Of a DNA stretch of 42,099 nt, positions 8,715 through 18,293 are shown piece after piece. Within the stretch, counting starts at the first letter, position 1. The number at the start of each line of letters is the position of its first letter. The notes beneath the pieces were generated by a model. It ran no database searches and was not told the DNA's origin. It was given only the letters and a program-made list of their open reading frames with translations. The stretch is from NCBI GenBank assembly GCA_025351345.1, contig JANXWB010000012.1, positions 1 to 42,099 of the forward strand. Direction: 5' to 3'. The position numbers and the translations under genes are program-made. Source of the stretch: Synechococcales cyanobacterium GL140_1_metabat_312. GTDB lineage: Bacteria; Cyanobacteriota; Cyanobacteriia; Leptolyngbyales; Leptolyngbyaceae.

Positions 8715-9917
8715 ATGACTTTTTCCTTTGGCTGGCTATATCGAGGCACCCATGAAATTTTCCCGTCCGGCGATGGGAAAAATGCCAATGAAAATTTAGA
8801 GCAGCGTATTCTGCAAAGCGATCGACCTCTACGAATCAAAATGGGCATCGACCCAACCGGATCCGATATTCATTTGGGCCACAGCATTCCCGTACGAAAG
8901 ATGCGATCGTTTCAGGATGCAGGTCACACGGCGGTGCTAATTATTGGCGACTTTACGGCTCGAATTGGTGATCCTACAGGCAAATCTGAGGTCCGCAAGC
9001 AGCTTACAGAAGAACAAGTCAAACTCAATGCTCAAACCTATTTAGAGCAAGTTCGTCCGATTCTGGATTTTGATACGCCCGGACGCTTAGAAATTCGTTA
9101 CAACTCTGAGTGGTTGGCGGGAATGGATTTAACTAAAATCCTAGAACTCTTGGGCACTATGACCGTCGGGCAAATGATCGCAAAAGAAGGGTTCAACGAT
9201 CGCTACGACAAAGGAAACCCAATTTTCCTTCATGAATTTCTCTATCCATTAATGCAGGGCTACGATTCAGTCGCCATAGAATCGGACGTAGAACTTGGCG
9301 GCACAGATCAAAAATTCAACATTGCAGTCGGTCGAGATTTACAGCGACACTTTGGAATGCGTCCTCAGTTCGGGTTATTGATGCCTATTTTGATTGGAAC
9401 CGATGGATCTCAAAAAATGTCGAAATCGCTGGACAACTATGTCGGGCTGAATGAAGACGCACTCACTATGTATTCCAAACTAGAAAAAACACCTGACGCA
9501 CTTCTAGAAAACTACATCACCCTACTTACCCAACTGGATTACACGCAACTTTCGGACAATCCCCGCGAACAACAAAAAATATTGGCGCTAGACGTAGTGA
9601 GTCAATATCACGGCATGGCGGCAGCTCACCAAGCACAAGCAGATGCGGCAAATTTGATTAGTGGCTCAACTGAAGCGGATTCAGTGCCAGAATTTTCGGT
9701 GAGTACAATCGAGTTTCCAGCCAAAATCTTCTTTGTGACGAGTGCATCAGGTCTTTGTAAAACGAGTTCTGACGCGAGACGACAGATTCAAGGCGGGGGC
9801 GTAAAATTGAATGGTGAAAAGGTAGCCGACCCGAATTTTCTATTTGAAAAATCATCTGATTTAATCGGTCAGGTGTTGCAATTTGGGAAGAATAAATTCG
9901 TGAGATTTGTACCCTAA
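8715..9917 (+). CDS. tyrS: Tyrosine-tRNA ligase
   Basis: A class I aminoacyl-tRNA synthetase of 400 residues that charges tRNA-Tyr with tyrosine. The HIGH-type signature is His53-Leu-Gly-His56 (DIHLGHS), the tyrosine/ATP pocket includes GGTDQKFN (around 195-202), and KMSKS is at 234-238. The last 60 residues form an S4-like RNA-binding domain ([19 protein letters not shown]). Length and motifs fit the TyrZ-type enzyme with its C-terminal S4 domain. The ATG at 8715 gives a complete N-terminus. It is transcribed alone, divergent from the PBP1A operon. Confidence 0.97.
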   Translation: MTFSFGWLYRGTHEIFPSGDGKNANENLEQRILQSDRPLRIKMGIDPTGSDIHLGHSIPVRKMRSFQDAGHTAVLIIGDFTARIGDPTGKSEVRKQLTEEQVKLNAQTYLEQVRPILDFDTPGRLEIRYNSEWLAGMDLTKILELLGTMTVGQMIAKEGFNDRYDKGNPIFLHEFLYPLMQGYDSVAIESDVELGGTDQKFNIAVGRDLQRHFGMRPQFGLLMPILIGTDGSQKMSKSLDNYVGLNEDALTMYSKLEKTPDALLENYITLLTQLDYTQLSDNPREQQKILALDVVSQYHGMAAAHQAQADAANLISGSTEADSVPEFSVSTIEFPAKIFFVTSASGLCKTSSDARRQIQGGGVKLNGEKVADPNFLFEKSSDLIGQVLQFGKNKFVRFVP

Positions 9918-10392
9918 GTGCGGGCTAACGATAGAGATCAATTTGCTCAGAGAATCATAGTTATTAGATTGATCAATACCGATCGATCCTTGCGTAACCT
10001 CCCGATCGCAGGCGCTAGGACAGCCTATTACTCTAGAATGACTAAGCGTTATCACCACGAAACCCTGTTCTATTCTCTATGCGTCCCTGATCTCGATCGC
10101 ATCTCTTATAGCAACCGTTCCCGTTCGCGCAGATACAGTAAAAGCGACTCAGGAAAAATAGCTTATCTTTATTTTTAAATATTGTTCTAGGAAATCTATT
10201 TTATTTCTTGTGTATGTGACATGATCAGGCTGGATCGTTAAATGTTTTCAGTCTGAATCCACGCACTATGGTGTTTTTAGAACCTCAGTGTTTTTAGCAC
10301 TTCAGGTCCCGTAATTTACGGTCACACTGGCGTAATTCGCTGAATTCTCGTACGATCGTCATCCTCACTACTTTTGCATCCTGTAATTTTCT
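9918..10392. other. 475-base spacer between tyrS and the DHH gene
   Basis: No gene or clear terminator was recognised. It holds a 17-base imperfect tandem repeat with 15 of 17 bases matching (10271-10287, 10288-10304) and a 13-base palindrome CCGTAATTTACGG (10309-10321), both within 125 bases of the next start codon, so the downstream promoter and an operator may lie there. Confidence 0.4.
10309..10321. promoter_or_regulatory. Palindrome upstream of the DHH gene
   Basis: CCGTAA and TTACGG flank a single T, making a perfect inverted repeat 72 bases before the start codon. It could be a repressor site; no known regulator motif was recognised. Confidence 0.25.
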
Positions 10393-11727
10393 ATGCAATC
10401 TGACAGCACCAGTTCGGCGGACCCCCTGCAAGAAGAGTATTCGTCTGAAGCCCTCTCACTAGAAGCCAACTCATTCGCCTTAGATCGTCCGATCCTTGAC
10501 TTTCCACCGAATCCAAATGGGGTTGCCTTTGGTGGGAAAAATGGCAATGGAAATAATAACTATGTTCAGGAATATCGGGTTCGATCGCCCTACGACACAT
10601 TACGATCGCCTGAACAAGAACAAAAAATTGACCAATTTCGTAAGACTCTAGAACGGCACCGAGGTGAACGTCAAGTCATCGTGTTGCAGGATTTCCCTGA
10701 CCCTGATGCGCTGTCTTCGGCTTGGACCTATAAACTAATCGCTCAGAAATTCGATATTCCCACAGACATAGTGTATGCAGGAACCCTGAGCCATCAGGAA
10801 AACATTGCCCTCGTCAAGCTAACGGGGATTCCCCTTCAGCGCTGGACCGTCCAAGCAGTCAAAACCAAAGACCTTTCTAGTTATCGTGGGGTCGTTCTAA
10901 TCGACAATCAAGGCACGACTAGTCAACTCATGGGCGCACTGCGAGAGGCGGATATTCCCATTACGGTCATCATCGATCACCACAGTTTGCAGGATGATTT
11001 AACCGCAGAATTTGTGGATATTCGGACCCATGCGCGAGCAACAGCGACTATTCTGACCCAATATATTCAAGCGGGACTAATCAAACTCGACAGCAACATC
11101 TCCGAGCATGTCAAATGTGCCACGGCCTTGATGCATGGATTACGATCGGATACCAACCGTTTGATGCAGGCGCAAGAAGAAGATTTCTTGGCAGCAGCTT
11201 ACATCAGTCGTTTTTATGATACCCAACTTCTGAATGCCGTCCTACAATCCGCCCGATCGCGTCCAGTGATGGATGTAATTGAACGATCGCTGAAAAATCG
11301 CACGGTCCAAAATAGCTTCTCTATTGCAGGCGTAGGGTTCTTGCGGTACGACGATCGCGATGCTATTCCGCAGGCTGCTGATTTTTTGGTTACAGAAGAC
11401 AATGTGCATACAGCTGTGGTCTACGGGATTGTCCATGATGAAGACGAAGAAGTTGAAATTGTCGTGGGATCCCTGCGAACCAACAAAATCACTCTGGATC
11501 CTGATGAATTTCTCAAGGAAGCCTTTGGTCAGGATGCTCAAGGCAGGTTCTTTGGCGGAGGACGATCGCAGGCGGGCGGGTTTGAAATTCCCATCCGTTT
11601 CCTATCTGGCTTTGCCGAAAATAATGAATATGCCAAATTAAAATGGAGCATTTATGATACCCAAGTCAAACAGAAACTGCTGCGTTTAATTAACCCCGAA
11701 CAGAACTATCCGAAAGGAGTGAATTAA
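10393..11727 (+). CDS. DHH/DHHA1 family phosphoesterase (NrnA-like)
   Basis: A 444-residue DHH-superfamily phosphoesterase. After about 90 poorly conserved, Asn/Gly-containing residues the catalytic domain begins, with IVLQDFPDPDALSSA (Asp103 and Asp105 as metal ligands), GVVLIDNQ, the signature IDHHS, and a RSDTNRLMQ segment. The DHHA1 domain ends in a Gly-rich RFFGGGRSQAGGFEIP substrate loop. Relatives degrade oligoribonucleotides or 3',5'-phosphoadenosine phosphate (NrnA) or cyclic dinucleotides; the sequence does not decide which. There is no transmembrane or sensory domain, so this is not GdpP. It is followed 114 bases later by sixA on the same strand. Confidence 0.88.
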   Translation: MQSDSTSSADPLQEEYSSEALSLEANSFALDRPILDFPPNPNGVAFGGKNGNGNNNYVQEYRVRSPYDTLRSPEQEQKIDQFRKTLERHRGERQVIVLQDFPDPDALSSAWTYKLIAQKFDIPTDIVYAGTLSHQENIALVKLTGIPLQRWTVQAVKTKDLSSYRGVVLIDNQGTTSQLMGALREADIPITVIIDHHSLQDDLTAEFVDIRTHARATATILTQYIQAGLIKLDSNISEHVKCATALMHGLRSDTNRLMQAQEEDFLAAAYISRFYDTQLLNAVLQSARSRPVMDVIERSLKNRTVQNSFSIAGVGFLRYDDRDAIPQAADFLVTEDNVHTAVVYGIVHDEDEEVEIVVGSLRTNKITLDPDEFLKEAFGQDAQGRFFGGGRSQAGGFEIPIRFLSGFAENNEYAKLKWSIYDTQVKQKLLRLINPEQNYPKGVN

Positions 11728-11841
11728 AATTGGGGAATTGAGAATTGAGATAAGGCTATCGGATTTTAGATTCATTCAAATCTCTCCCCCCCGTTTTTAA
11801 TTTTACCTGGTAAACAGATTTAGGATGGTGTTTTAAAATTT

Positions 11842-12336
11842 ATGATTGAAATCTATTTGATCCGCCATGGATTAGCAGGACAATTTGGAGATTTTGCAGA
11901 TGATTCTTTGCGTCCACTTTCTGAAATTGGCGTAAAGAAAACCACTAAAATTGCCCAACGCCTCAAGGAATTGGGATTACAGTTTGATGTGATTTTGACG
12001 AGTCCCTATGCCCGATCGATGGAAACAGCCATCATTCTCCAATCGATCGGACTATCTGAAACGCTTGAGACCCTTGATGACTTGAAGCCAGCGGGCGATA
12101 TTGAATTTCTGATTGAACAATTACAAAATATTCGCGAACGAATTCAAAGCGTTGCGATCGTCGGTCACGAGCCAGACTTAAGTCGATTAGCCGCACAGTT
12201 AACATTTGGGCAGAATTGTGAAAATTTAGTCCTAAAAAAAGCAGGGGTGGTTGGACTAAGTGCTCCTGTTGATGGGGATTTGACAGGGCAATGTCAATTA
12301 TTTTGGCTCACCCCTCCCCGTTTATTGCTAGATTAA
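11842..12336 (+). CDS. sixA: Phosphohistidine phosphatase SixA
   Basis: A 164-residue histidine phosphatase of the SixA branch, with the catalytic RHG at residues 8-10 (LIRHG), a LTSPYARSMETA loop and the second active-site His in VGHEPDLS. SixA removes phosphate from His residues of Hpt-domain and phosphotransfer proteins. That is of interest here because an Hpt protein is encoded 1.9 kb downstream and several histidine kinases lie in the window, but any functional link is inference. Its stop is one base from the stop of the convergent PBP2 gene. Confidence 0.93.
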   Translation: MIEIYLIRHGLAGQFGDFADDSLRPLSEIGVKKTTKIAQRLKELGLQFDVILTSPYARSMETAIILQSIGLSETLETLDDLKPAGDIEFLIEQLQNIRERIQSVAIVGHEPDLSRLAAQLTFGQNCENLVLKKAGVVGLSAPVDGDLTGQCQLFWLTPPRLLLD

Positions 12337-12337
12337 T

Positions 12338-14113
12338 CTACTTTTTAATCTTAGACAGACCAAAGAACGCTTTATAAATCTCATGGGCGATCGGCACCGC
12401 TGAGGTTGCACCAAACCCACCATTTTCGACCACCACCGCGACCCCAATTTGCGGATTCTCCACGGGACCATAGCCAACATACACCGCATTGTCGGCCCCA
12501 CTAGAGACCTCTGCGGTTCCAGTTTTACCCGCTGTCGGGGGAATTGACCCATCATTTAGACTCTGGCCCGTACCTTCATTCACCACGGCAACCAGTCCTT
12601 CTTTCAAGATCTTGAGGGTACTTGGATAGATGCCAGTATCCTCCGGCTGCATCTGGGGAAGGTTGGTTTGGCTCGCCAGAAGATGGGGTTTGACCCGTTT
12701 ACCTCCGTTTGCAATGGTGCTAATCATAACGGCCATTTCCAAGGGCGTAACCTGCACTAATCCCTGACCGATCGCTGTCGTCACCGCATCGCCAGCATAC
12801 CAAGGCTCTTTGTAATCCTTTTCCTTGGAAGCAGGAGTCGGTAAATAGCCACCAGGGCCGCCGCCATCAAGATCCAGTAAACTTCGGGTAATACCAAGAT
12901 TTTGACCCCATTTTTTAATTACTTCTGGCCCGATCTTCAAACCCACTTGATAGAAAAATGTATTACTACTCACCGCCAGCGCATATTTAAATCCAATGGT
13001 TCCATAACTACTGCCATGCTCATGGAATATAGTCCCACCAACATTGATTGAGTCGAACGTAGGGATGGTAGAATTCGGTTCATATTGACCAGATTGTAAA
13101 GCAGCTACAGTGGAGACAATTTTAAAGGTGCTGGCGGGTGGATAGGCTTGCAATGCCCGATTGATCAATGGTTTGTCGTCAGATTGTAAGTTGTCCCAAT
13201 CTCGCTGAGAAATTCTTCGGGTAAATAGATTTGGATCAAAGGTTGGAGCACTCGCGATCGCAAGAATGGCCCCAGTTTTGATATCCATAACGACGGCTGC
13301 ACCACGGCGACCAGCCAGAGCCAATTCTGCTGCTTTTTGTAATTTGAGATCTAGGGTCAATTGCAACGGTTGACCTTGAACAGGCTGCTGTATTCCGAGC
13401 ACATGTAATTCTTTACCTGTCGCATCTACTTCAATTAAACGATTGCCCCAGGTGCCGCGTAGTTCATCATCTGCCGATCGTTCAATCCCCATTTGTCCGA
13501 CAATCATTCCCGCTGGAAAATCAGGATGCTTTTTCACATCTTCTGCTGTTGCTTCGCTAATGTATCCCAGCAAATGAGCCGCCATTGCCCCATTGGGATA
13601 TACACGACTAGCATCGGATTGAATTTCTAAGCCGGGAATACGTGCCCCTTCGGCCAACGCGACAAAGGCTTCGGGTTTTAAATTACGATAAACTCTTACA
13701 GGCACAGCCGATTGATAGCCTGCTTTTTCTAATTCATCTAAAATCTTCTTGGGTTCAATGGCCAAGGTTTTCCCAAGAGACTCAGCACTTTTTTCCCAGT
13801 CTGCTTTAGATTGATCACGGGGATAAAGATAAAGCGATCGGGTAATTTGGTTCGCCGCAAGCACTTGTCCATAACGATCCACGATTTTGCCCCGATCGGA
13901 CACGATGGGAATGGGGCGAATGCGATTATTTTGAGCGCGATCGTGATAGTAGTCGCCCTGAACAAGTTGAAGCTGGACCAGCCGCAAGATAATAAAACTG
14001 AGGGAAACAGTCGCCACTCCTAGCAAAATCGGGGCACGATTTCCTCGTGATAACTTTGACTTAACCCGAAATCGACTGGGATTTACCCCCAAACTAAACT
14101 GTCCACTTGCCAT
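12338..14113 (-). CDS. mrdA: Penicillin-binding protein 2 (class B transpeptidase)
   Basis: A 591-residue class B PBP. It has one N-terminal membrane segment at about 28-50, a dimerisation/pedestal domain to about 240 (with IVSDRGKIVDRYG and HLLGYISEA), and a transpeptidase domain with Ser328-x-x-Lys331 (ASTFK), Ser382-Ser-Asn384 and Lys530-Thr-Gly (GKTGTAEV). It has no glycosyltransferase domain. PBP2 cross-links murein for elongation with RodA and MreB; FtsI-type division function is less likely from the domain order and N-terminus, but the two are close. The ATG at 14113 is clear. Confidence 0.92.
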   Translation of the reverse strand: MASGQFSLGVNPSRFRVKSKLSRGNRAPILLGVATVSLSFIILRLVQLQLVQGDYYHDRAQNNRIRPIPIVSDRGKIVDRYGQVLAANQITRSLYLYPRDQSKADWEKSAESLGKTLAIEPKKILDELEKAGYQSAVPVRVYRNLKPEAFVALAEGARIPGLEIQSDASRVYPNGAMAAHLLGYISEATAEDVKKHPDFPAGMIVGQMGIERSADDELRGTWGNRLIEVDATGKELHVLGIQQPVQGQPLQLTLDLKLQKAAELALAGRRGAAVVMDIKTGAILAIASAPTFDPNLFTRRISQRDWDNLQSDDKPLINRALQAYPPASTFKIVSTVAALQSGQYEPNSTIPTFDSINVGGTIFHEHGSSYGTIGFKYALAVSSNTFFYQVGLKIGPEVIKKWGQNLGITRSLLDLDGGGPGGYLPTPASKEKDYKEPWYAGDAVTTAIGQGLVQVTPLEMAVMISTIANGGKRVKPHLLASQTNLPQMQPEDTGIYPSTLKILKEGLVAVVNEGTGQSLNDGSIPPTAGKTGTAEVSSGADNAVYVGYGPVENPQIGVAVVVENGGFGATSAVPIAHEIYKAFFGLSKIKK

Positions 14114-14278
14114 GGTAAAACGCCGCTTTCAAAGGTGTGATATTAGATATCCTTAATTTGTTATAGCGCAGATTCCAGACGCTTATTATTACAAAGATTT
14201 TTTGACCACAGGATTAATTTTAAAACGGAATCACAAAATTTTGATTTTTTGAGCATAAATTACCGTTTTGGACTCAAT

Positions 14279-14662
14279 TCACCATTCTATGAAGTTCTGA
14301 ATTTCTAGTATCCAGTGGGTTAGTTCTTGGAGGAGTGATGAGGCCAGATTAAGATTTTGTTGTCGTGCTTGCTGTTCAAGTTGACTGGCTATTTGGGACA
14401 TGGCTCGAAATCCCAGGTTGCCACTAGAGCCTTTGAGTTGATGACCAATATATTCAACCTGGCGTATGTCTTCAAGAGCGATCGCATCCGCCAACAAGGT
14501 TAAGAGAGTCTTTGTTTCTACAAAAAACAGCTTCATTAGCTCCACCTCAAACTCTCGATTCCCTTCCGATAGCTGAGTGAGTTGATTCCAGTCGATCGCA
14601 AGCATAGCCTTAGATACTGTGGACGGTTTAACTCTGGTCTGATTCAGGGATTTTATAAGCAT
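14279..14662 (-). CDS. Stand-alone Hpt-domain phosphotransfer protein
   Basis: A 127-residue four-helix Hpt protein. The phospho-accepting His74 lies in GHQLKGSSGNLG, an exact HxxKGxxxxxG motif. The first about 20 residues are not conserved, so translation may instead start at the second ATG (MLAIDWNQL). Hpt proteins relay phosphate between receivers of hybrid kinases and response regulators. No hybrid kinase or receiver is adjacent; the nearest partner candidates are the SixA phosphatase upstream and the KGK protein divergent 220 bases away. Confidence 0.92.
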   Translation of the reverse strand: MLIKSLNQTRVKPSTVSKAMLAIDWNQLTQLSEGNREFEVELMKLFFVETKTLLTLLADAIALEDIRQVEYIGHQLKGSSGNLGFRAMSQIASQLEQQARQQNLNLASSLLQELTHWILEIQNFIEW

Positions 14663-14882
14663 TGAAAAACATTCTCACAGGGAGGTATTACCCTCAAGAT
14701 CCCCAAATCTTAGGATAATGATGCCATTAATTTTCCTGAGATTCGGGGATGAACTCTAAGAAAAATTAGTAGATCTATCCGAGAATTTACTGATTTTTTA
14801 AATAGAACACTGGTCTTTGGTAGTTCGTAGATCTCCCGTGGGCATCTTGAAGCCAAACCAATTCTATGGAGATCACCTCAGT

Positions 14883-15827
14883 ATGAGCCAGCATTCGACA
14901 TTATCGCTCTCTACTAAAGATGTCATTCACATTGAAGGCTTTCAGGAGAATGCATCTCTATTTAAAAACGAATCGACTCTTCGGATCCAGACGATTTTAC
15001 AGCAGCTCCAGATTGCTTGCACCGAGTCTGGTATGAGTCTTTCCGAAGTTAGTGCGCTGATGCAACAAGGAATTCCTTGTGAAGTCTTGCAACCCGGTGC
15101 TGCTGATTGGCAGGTGGGACGTATTCGTTTGAGCTTGGAGTTTGAACTCGGTACAGCAGTTACTACAGCAGCTCCGATCGCAGGCACTGTACCATTACAG
15201 TCCAATCCTGTCGTAGCAGCTCCGATGATCTATGCTCGACCAGAGATCGTCGCGGCGGTCAGTACTGTGGTTCCAGCGATCGAGCCTGACAATCTCGAAA
15301 TGCCTGAAGCCGTTGAAATGCCTGAAATGGCTGATGATTTTGCCTTCGACTCGACAGATTTAGGGAACACTGACTTAGATTTAGGACTAGATGCAACTAA
15401 TTTCGGGATCACCAATTTAGATGCTGATTTGATGGATGACTTCATGGAGTCTGATCTTGATGATGGCTTAAGAGCAGATCTGAATACAAACTTCAAGTCC
15501 GATCTCGGCATAGACCAAAACTTAGAAATCGGCATGATGGATGATCTCAATGCTGCGTTTGGTGAAGACCTAGACTTAGGCGAGTTAGACGAATTCGATG
15601 GACTGTCTGAAATGATGCCAAATTCAAGTCTAGAAGAAAGTGTCAATACGGATTTAGATCTCTCGGATCTATCTGACATGGATGAATTAGGCGATGGCCT
15701 AACTGACGATTTATCGTTTGATCTAGATAGTCAAACAGTGGGTTCAACAGATCTCAATGCATTGGATAATCCTTGGGATTTGAACAATGATTTAGACGAA
15801 ATGCTTTTGAAGAATGGAGTACTTTAG
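14883..15827 (+). CDS. KGK-domain protein with long acidic tail
   Basis: This is a 314-residue protein. The N-terminal about 90 residues match the cyanobacterial KGK family (TKDVIHIEG at the start, CEVLQPGAADWQVGRIRLSLEFE at the end), although the naming K-G-K is Q-V-G-R here. The rest, from about residue 140, is dominated by Asp, Glu, Leu, Asn and Ser with repeated DL/DLD units (for example DLDLGLDATN and DDLNAAFGEDLDLG) and almost no basic residue, so it is probably disordered or a calcium/protein-binding tail. GGAG at 14868-14871 lies 11 bases before the ATG chosen; a TTG at 14817 would add 22 unconserved residues. No function is known for KGK proteins. Transcription ends at a clear terminator. 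Confidence 0.8.
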   Translation: MSQHSTLSLSTKDVIHIEGFQENASLFKNESTLRIQTILQQLQIACTESGMSLSEVSALMQQGIPCEVLQPGAADWQVGRIRLSLEFELGTAVTTAAPIAGTVPLQSNPVVAAPMIYARPEIVAAVSTVVPAIEPDNLEMPEAVEMPEMADDFAFDSTDLGNTDLDLGLDATNFGITNLDADLMDDFMESDLDDGLRADLNTNFKSDLGIDQNLEIGMMDDLNAAFGEDLDLGELDEFDGLSEMMPNSSLEESVNTDLDLSDLSDMDELGDGLTDDLSFDLDSQTVGSTDLNALDNPWDLNNDLDEMLLKNGVL

Positions 15828-15857
15828 ATACAGACCTCAACAGATACAGACCTAAAC
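15826..15857. repeat. 16-base tandem duplication (15/16)
   Basis: AGATACAGACCTCAAC at 15826-15841 is followed directly by AGATACAGACCTAAAC. It begins at the stop codon of the KGK gene and looks like slippage. Confidence 0.85.
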
Positions 15858-15927
15858 CTGATTTTAAGCTTAATCGTTAATTATTCTTACTCTGACCAAT
15901 AATTACATTTTCCAATCACAACTTTCG

Positions 15928-15955
15928 AGCCAGTTAAAATCACTGGCTTTTTTAT
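15928..15955 (+). terminator. Rho-independent terminator after the KGK gene
   Basis: AGCCAGT and ACTGGCT form a perfect 7-base stem with a 7-base loop, followed by a run of T. It lies about 100 bases downstream of the KGK stop and just before the convergent fabH stop. Confidence 0.85.
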
Positions 15956-15975
15956 TATAGATTTTACCTGTAATC

Positions 15976-16968
15976 TCATTTACCCCAAGCGACAATAGCA
16001 CTGCCCCAAGTTAAGCCTGCACCAAAGCCTGCCAGTGCCAAGACATGACCGGGCTGAATCCTGCCATCACGTACCGCTTCATTGAGAGCGATCGGAATAG
16101 AAGCAGCGGAGGTGTTGCCGTAAGTTGCTAAGTTACTGAGGACTTTTTCCGGAGCAATCTTCAGACGAGTGGCAACGGCATCAAGGATCCTTTGGTTGGC
16201 TTGATGCAACACCAACCAATCTACATTGGATTGCGTTAGACCCGCCTCAAAGAGTGACTTTTCAATAATTTCTGGGACTTTTCGCACCGCAAATTTATAG
16301 ACTTCTTGACCATTCATCGTAATAGGACTGAATCCACCTTTAGTCACAACGACATCTTCAGATAGTTTCTGGGAATCTTCGATATTTTTTAGATTGAGAC
16401 AAGCATTCTGGCTGCCATCGGTACGAAGCTGAAATCCCAACAGTCCATCAACAGTATGAGCTTGAATTACAACGGCCCCAGCCCCATCACCGAATAAAAC
16501 ACAAGTACGCCGATCATCCCAATTGACCCAACGGGATAAAATGTCGCCGCCAATTAAAACAATATTTTTAAAGGTGCCTGTGCGAATATACTGCGCTGCC
16601 GTCACCAAGCCAAACACAAACCCGGAACAAGCGGCGGTCAAATCAAACGCGATCGCCTGCTTTGCTCCGATCGATGCCTGAATCACGCCCGCCGTCCCAA
16701 ACAAATCATCCGGCGTAGAGGTTGCTAACAAAATTAAATCCACTTCATCAGCAGCCAATCCCGCCATTTCAAGCGCCTGCAATGCTGCTACTGCCCCCAG
16801 TGACGCAAGAGAGTCTCCCGGCATGGCCAATCGACGGCTCCGAATGCCCGTTCGACTAGCGATCCATTCGTCAGAGGTCTCAACAAAATCACTCAATTCA
16901 TCATTTGAGACTGATTGCGTGGGGGATGCAGCGCCGCATCCAGTAATGGCAAGTCCAACCTGTTCCAA
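15976..16968 (-). CDS. fabH: Beta-ketoacyl-ACP synthase III
   Basis: FabH condenses acetyl-CoA with malonyl-ACP to start type II fatty acid synthesis. The 330-residue thiolase-fold protein has the triad Cys114 (TAACSGFVFG), His255 (VLHQANQRI) and Asn285 (YGNTSAAS). The start is a TTG at 16968 (LEQVGLAITGCG); a strong AAGGAG lies nine bases upstream and no ATG precedes the conserved N-terminus. It follows plsX on the same strand, the usual arrangement, with a 153-base spacer that includes a 10-base tandem repeat (17074-17093). Confidence 0.96.
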   Translation of the reverse strand: MEQVGLAITGCGAASPTQSVSNDELSDFVETSDEWIASRTGIRSRRLAMPGDSLASLGAVAALQALEMAGLAADEVDLILLATSTPDDLFGTAGVIQASIGAKQAIAFDLTAACSGFVFGLVTAAQYIRTGTFKNIVLIGGDILSRWVNWDDRRTCVLFGDGAGAVVIQAHTVDGLLGFQLRTDGSQNACLNLKNIEDSQKLSEDVVVTKGGFSPITMNGQEVYKFAVRKVPEIIEKSLFEAGLTQSNVDWLVLHQANQRILDAVATRLKIAPEKVLSNLATYGNTSAASIPIALNEAVRDGRIQPGHVLALAGFGAGLTWGSAIVAWGK

Positions 16969-16977
16969 GATGCGGTT

Positions 16978-16983
16978 CTCCTT
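16978..16983 (-). promoter_or_regulatory. Shine-Dalgarno site deciding the TTG start of fabH
   Basis: AAGGAG on the minus strand lies nine bases before the TTG codon at 16968. It is one of the strongest such sites in the window and supports the non-ATG start. Confidence 0.7.
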
Positions 16984-17073
16984 TGTTAACTAGACAAAAC
17001 AACTCGTCAAACGTTGACGAAACGAACAATAACTAAAAATGAACGTGAGGTGAGTATACGATCGTAACCCTAC

Positions 17074-17093
17074 AGTACTATTCAGTACTATTC
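17074..17093. repeat. Perfect 10-base tandem duplication
   Basis: AGTACTATTC occurs twice head to tail in the spacer between plsX and fabH. Confidence 0.8.
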
Positions 17094-17121
17094 GGTCGCT
17101 GCACTCCTTTCAAAACTGGCT

Positions 17122-18165
17122 TCAACATTCACTTTCAACATTCAATAACGAGGGCGTTGTAGCGATATAACTGGACTGAATCCGCTCTAAAACGCGGTTA
17201 TCCACAGCTTCTTTAGCGAGTCTAATTCCACTGAACACGGTTCCCGCCTTCGAGCTACCATGGCCAATAATGCAAATTCCTGCCACCCCCAGCAGCAGTC
17301 CACCGCCATGTTCAGCATGATCAATCCGGCTCTTAATGCGTTTTAAGTTATGCCGCAAAACAACGGTCCCCAGCTTACCACGCTTCCCTCGGGGCAATTC
17401 TTCCTTGAGAATTTGAAGCACTATATCACCGACTGCTTCTGCAAATTTAAGCAATACATTGCCCACAAAGCCATCGCATACCACTACATCGAATTGCCCA
17501 GACAAAACATCACGGCCCTCAGCATTGCCCGCAAATGGGATGTTTGGGTTAGCTCTTAGAAGTTGATTGACTGCTAATGCGAGTTCGTTACCTTTAGAGT
17601 CCTCTTCGCCAATATTCAACAGGCCCACACGGGGTGCAGGATTTCCCAGGACATATTGAGCATAAATAGTCCCCATGAGGGCAAACTGCTCTAAATACTT
17701 GGGCCGACAGTCAACATTCGCGCCGACATCTAAGACCAGTACGGATTTCCCTGGAATCATAGTCGGAAGAACAGCCCCGATCGCTGGCCGATCGATTCCT
17801 TTCAACCGCCCTAGACGCAACAGCGCCGCCGCCATTGCCGCCCCAGAGTGTCCGGCGGAAAACACAGCATCTGCCTGTCCCGATTTGACTAGGTTCATGG
17901 ACACATTAATGGAAGCATTCGGCTTGCGACGTAAGGCCCGACCGGGTTCTTCGTCCATTTCGATGACGCTATCTGCCGCCACAATTTTGGGTTTCCGGTC
18001 GCCCCCGTAATCCACTAAGCAGGCTTGAAGTGCTTGCGGATCTCCAACTAATAATATGTCTACATTGAGTTCATCTTGTGCCCTCAATGCCCCCGCCACA
18101 ATTTCTGCTGGGGCATGGTCGCCACCCATCGCGTCGATTGCGATTCGTACCCGCGTTGATGCCAT
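17122..18165 (-). CDS. plsX: Phosphate acyltransferase PlsX
   Basis: PlsX converts acyl-ACP to acyl-phosphate for PlsY, the first committed step of bacterial phospholipid synthesis, at the inner face of the membrane. The 347-residue protein starts with IAIDAMGGDHAPAEIVAGA and has the conserved SAGHSGAAMAAALLRLGRLKG, VLDVGANVDC and GFVGNVLLKFAE segments. The ATG at 18165 is clear. It is the upstream gene of a plsX-fabH pair, a widespread lipid-synthesis unit. Confidence 0.97.
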   Translation of the reverse strand: MASTRVRIAIDAMGGDHAPAEIVAGALRAQDELNVDILLVGDPQALQACLVDYGGDRKPKIVAADSVIEMDEEPGRALRRKPNASINVSMNLVKSGQADAVFSAGHSGAAMAAALLRLGRLKGIDRPAIGAVLPTMIPGKSVLVLDVGANVDCRPKYLEQFALMGTIYAQYVLGNPAPRVGLLNIGEEDSKGNELALAVNQLLRANPNIPFAGNAEGRDVLSGQFDVVVCDGFVGNVLLKFAEAVGDIVLQILKEELPRGKRGKLGTVVLRHNLKRIKSRIDHAEHGGGLLLGVAGICIIGHGSSKAGTVFSGIRLAKEAVDNRVLERIQSSYIATTPSLLNVESEC

Positions 18166-18239
18166 TGGCTGATAATGCTAAAAACCTAGTGGATTTTACC
18201 AGATGAAGGTAGGGGTCGCATGAATCTTCTGAAAAACCC

Positions 18240-18272
18240 GAAAAATAACCGATCGGAAGAGGTTTCGATCGG
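18240..18272 (-). terminator. Probable terminator of the bacterioferritin-like gene
   Basis: On the minus strand CCGATCG and CGATCGG make a 7-base stem, followed by TTATTTTT. It lies 20 bases beyond the stop at 18294. The stem includes a CGATCG hexamer, so part of the symmetry is expected. Confidence 0.6.
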
Positions 18273-18293
18273 CTGCAAGTTTACGGGCTGAAT

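Noticed and set aside
9918-10178. An 86-codon open frame directly after tyrS
   Set aside because: Arg/Ser-rich composition, no start site, no recognisable motif and frequent CGATCG words; it looks like spacer.
15230-15679. A 149-codon minus-strand Ser/Lys-rich frame opposite the KGK acidic tail
   Set aside because: It is the antisense shadow of the Asp/Leu repeats; the Ser and Lys bias follows from complementing GAT/GAC and CTT/TTA codons.
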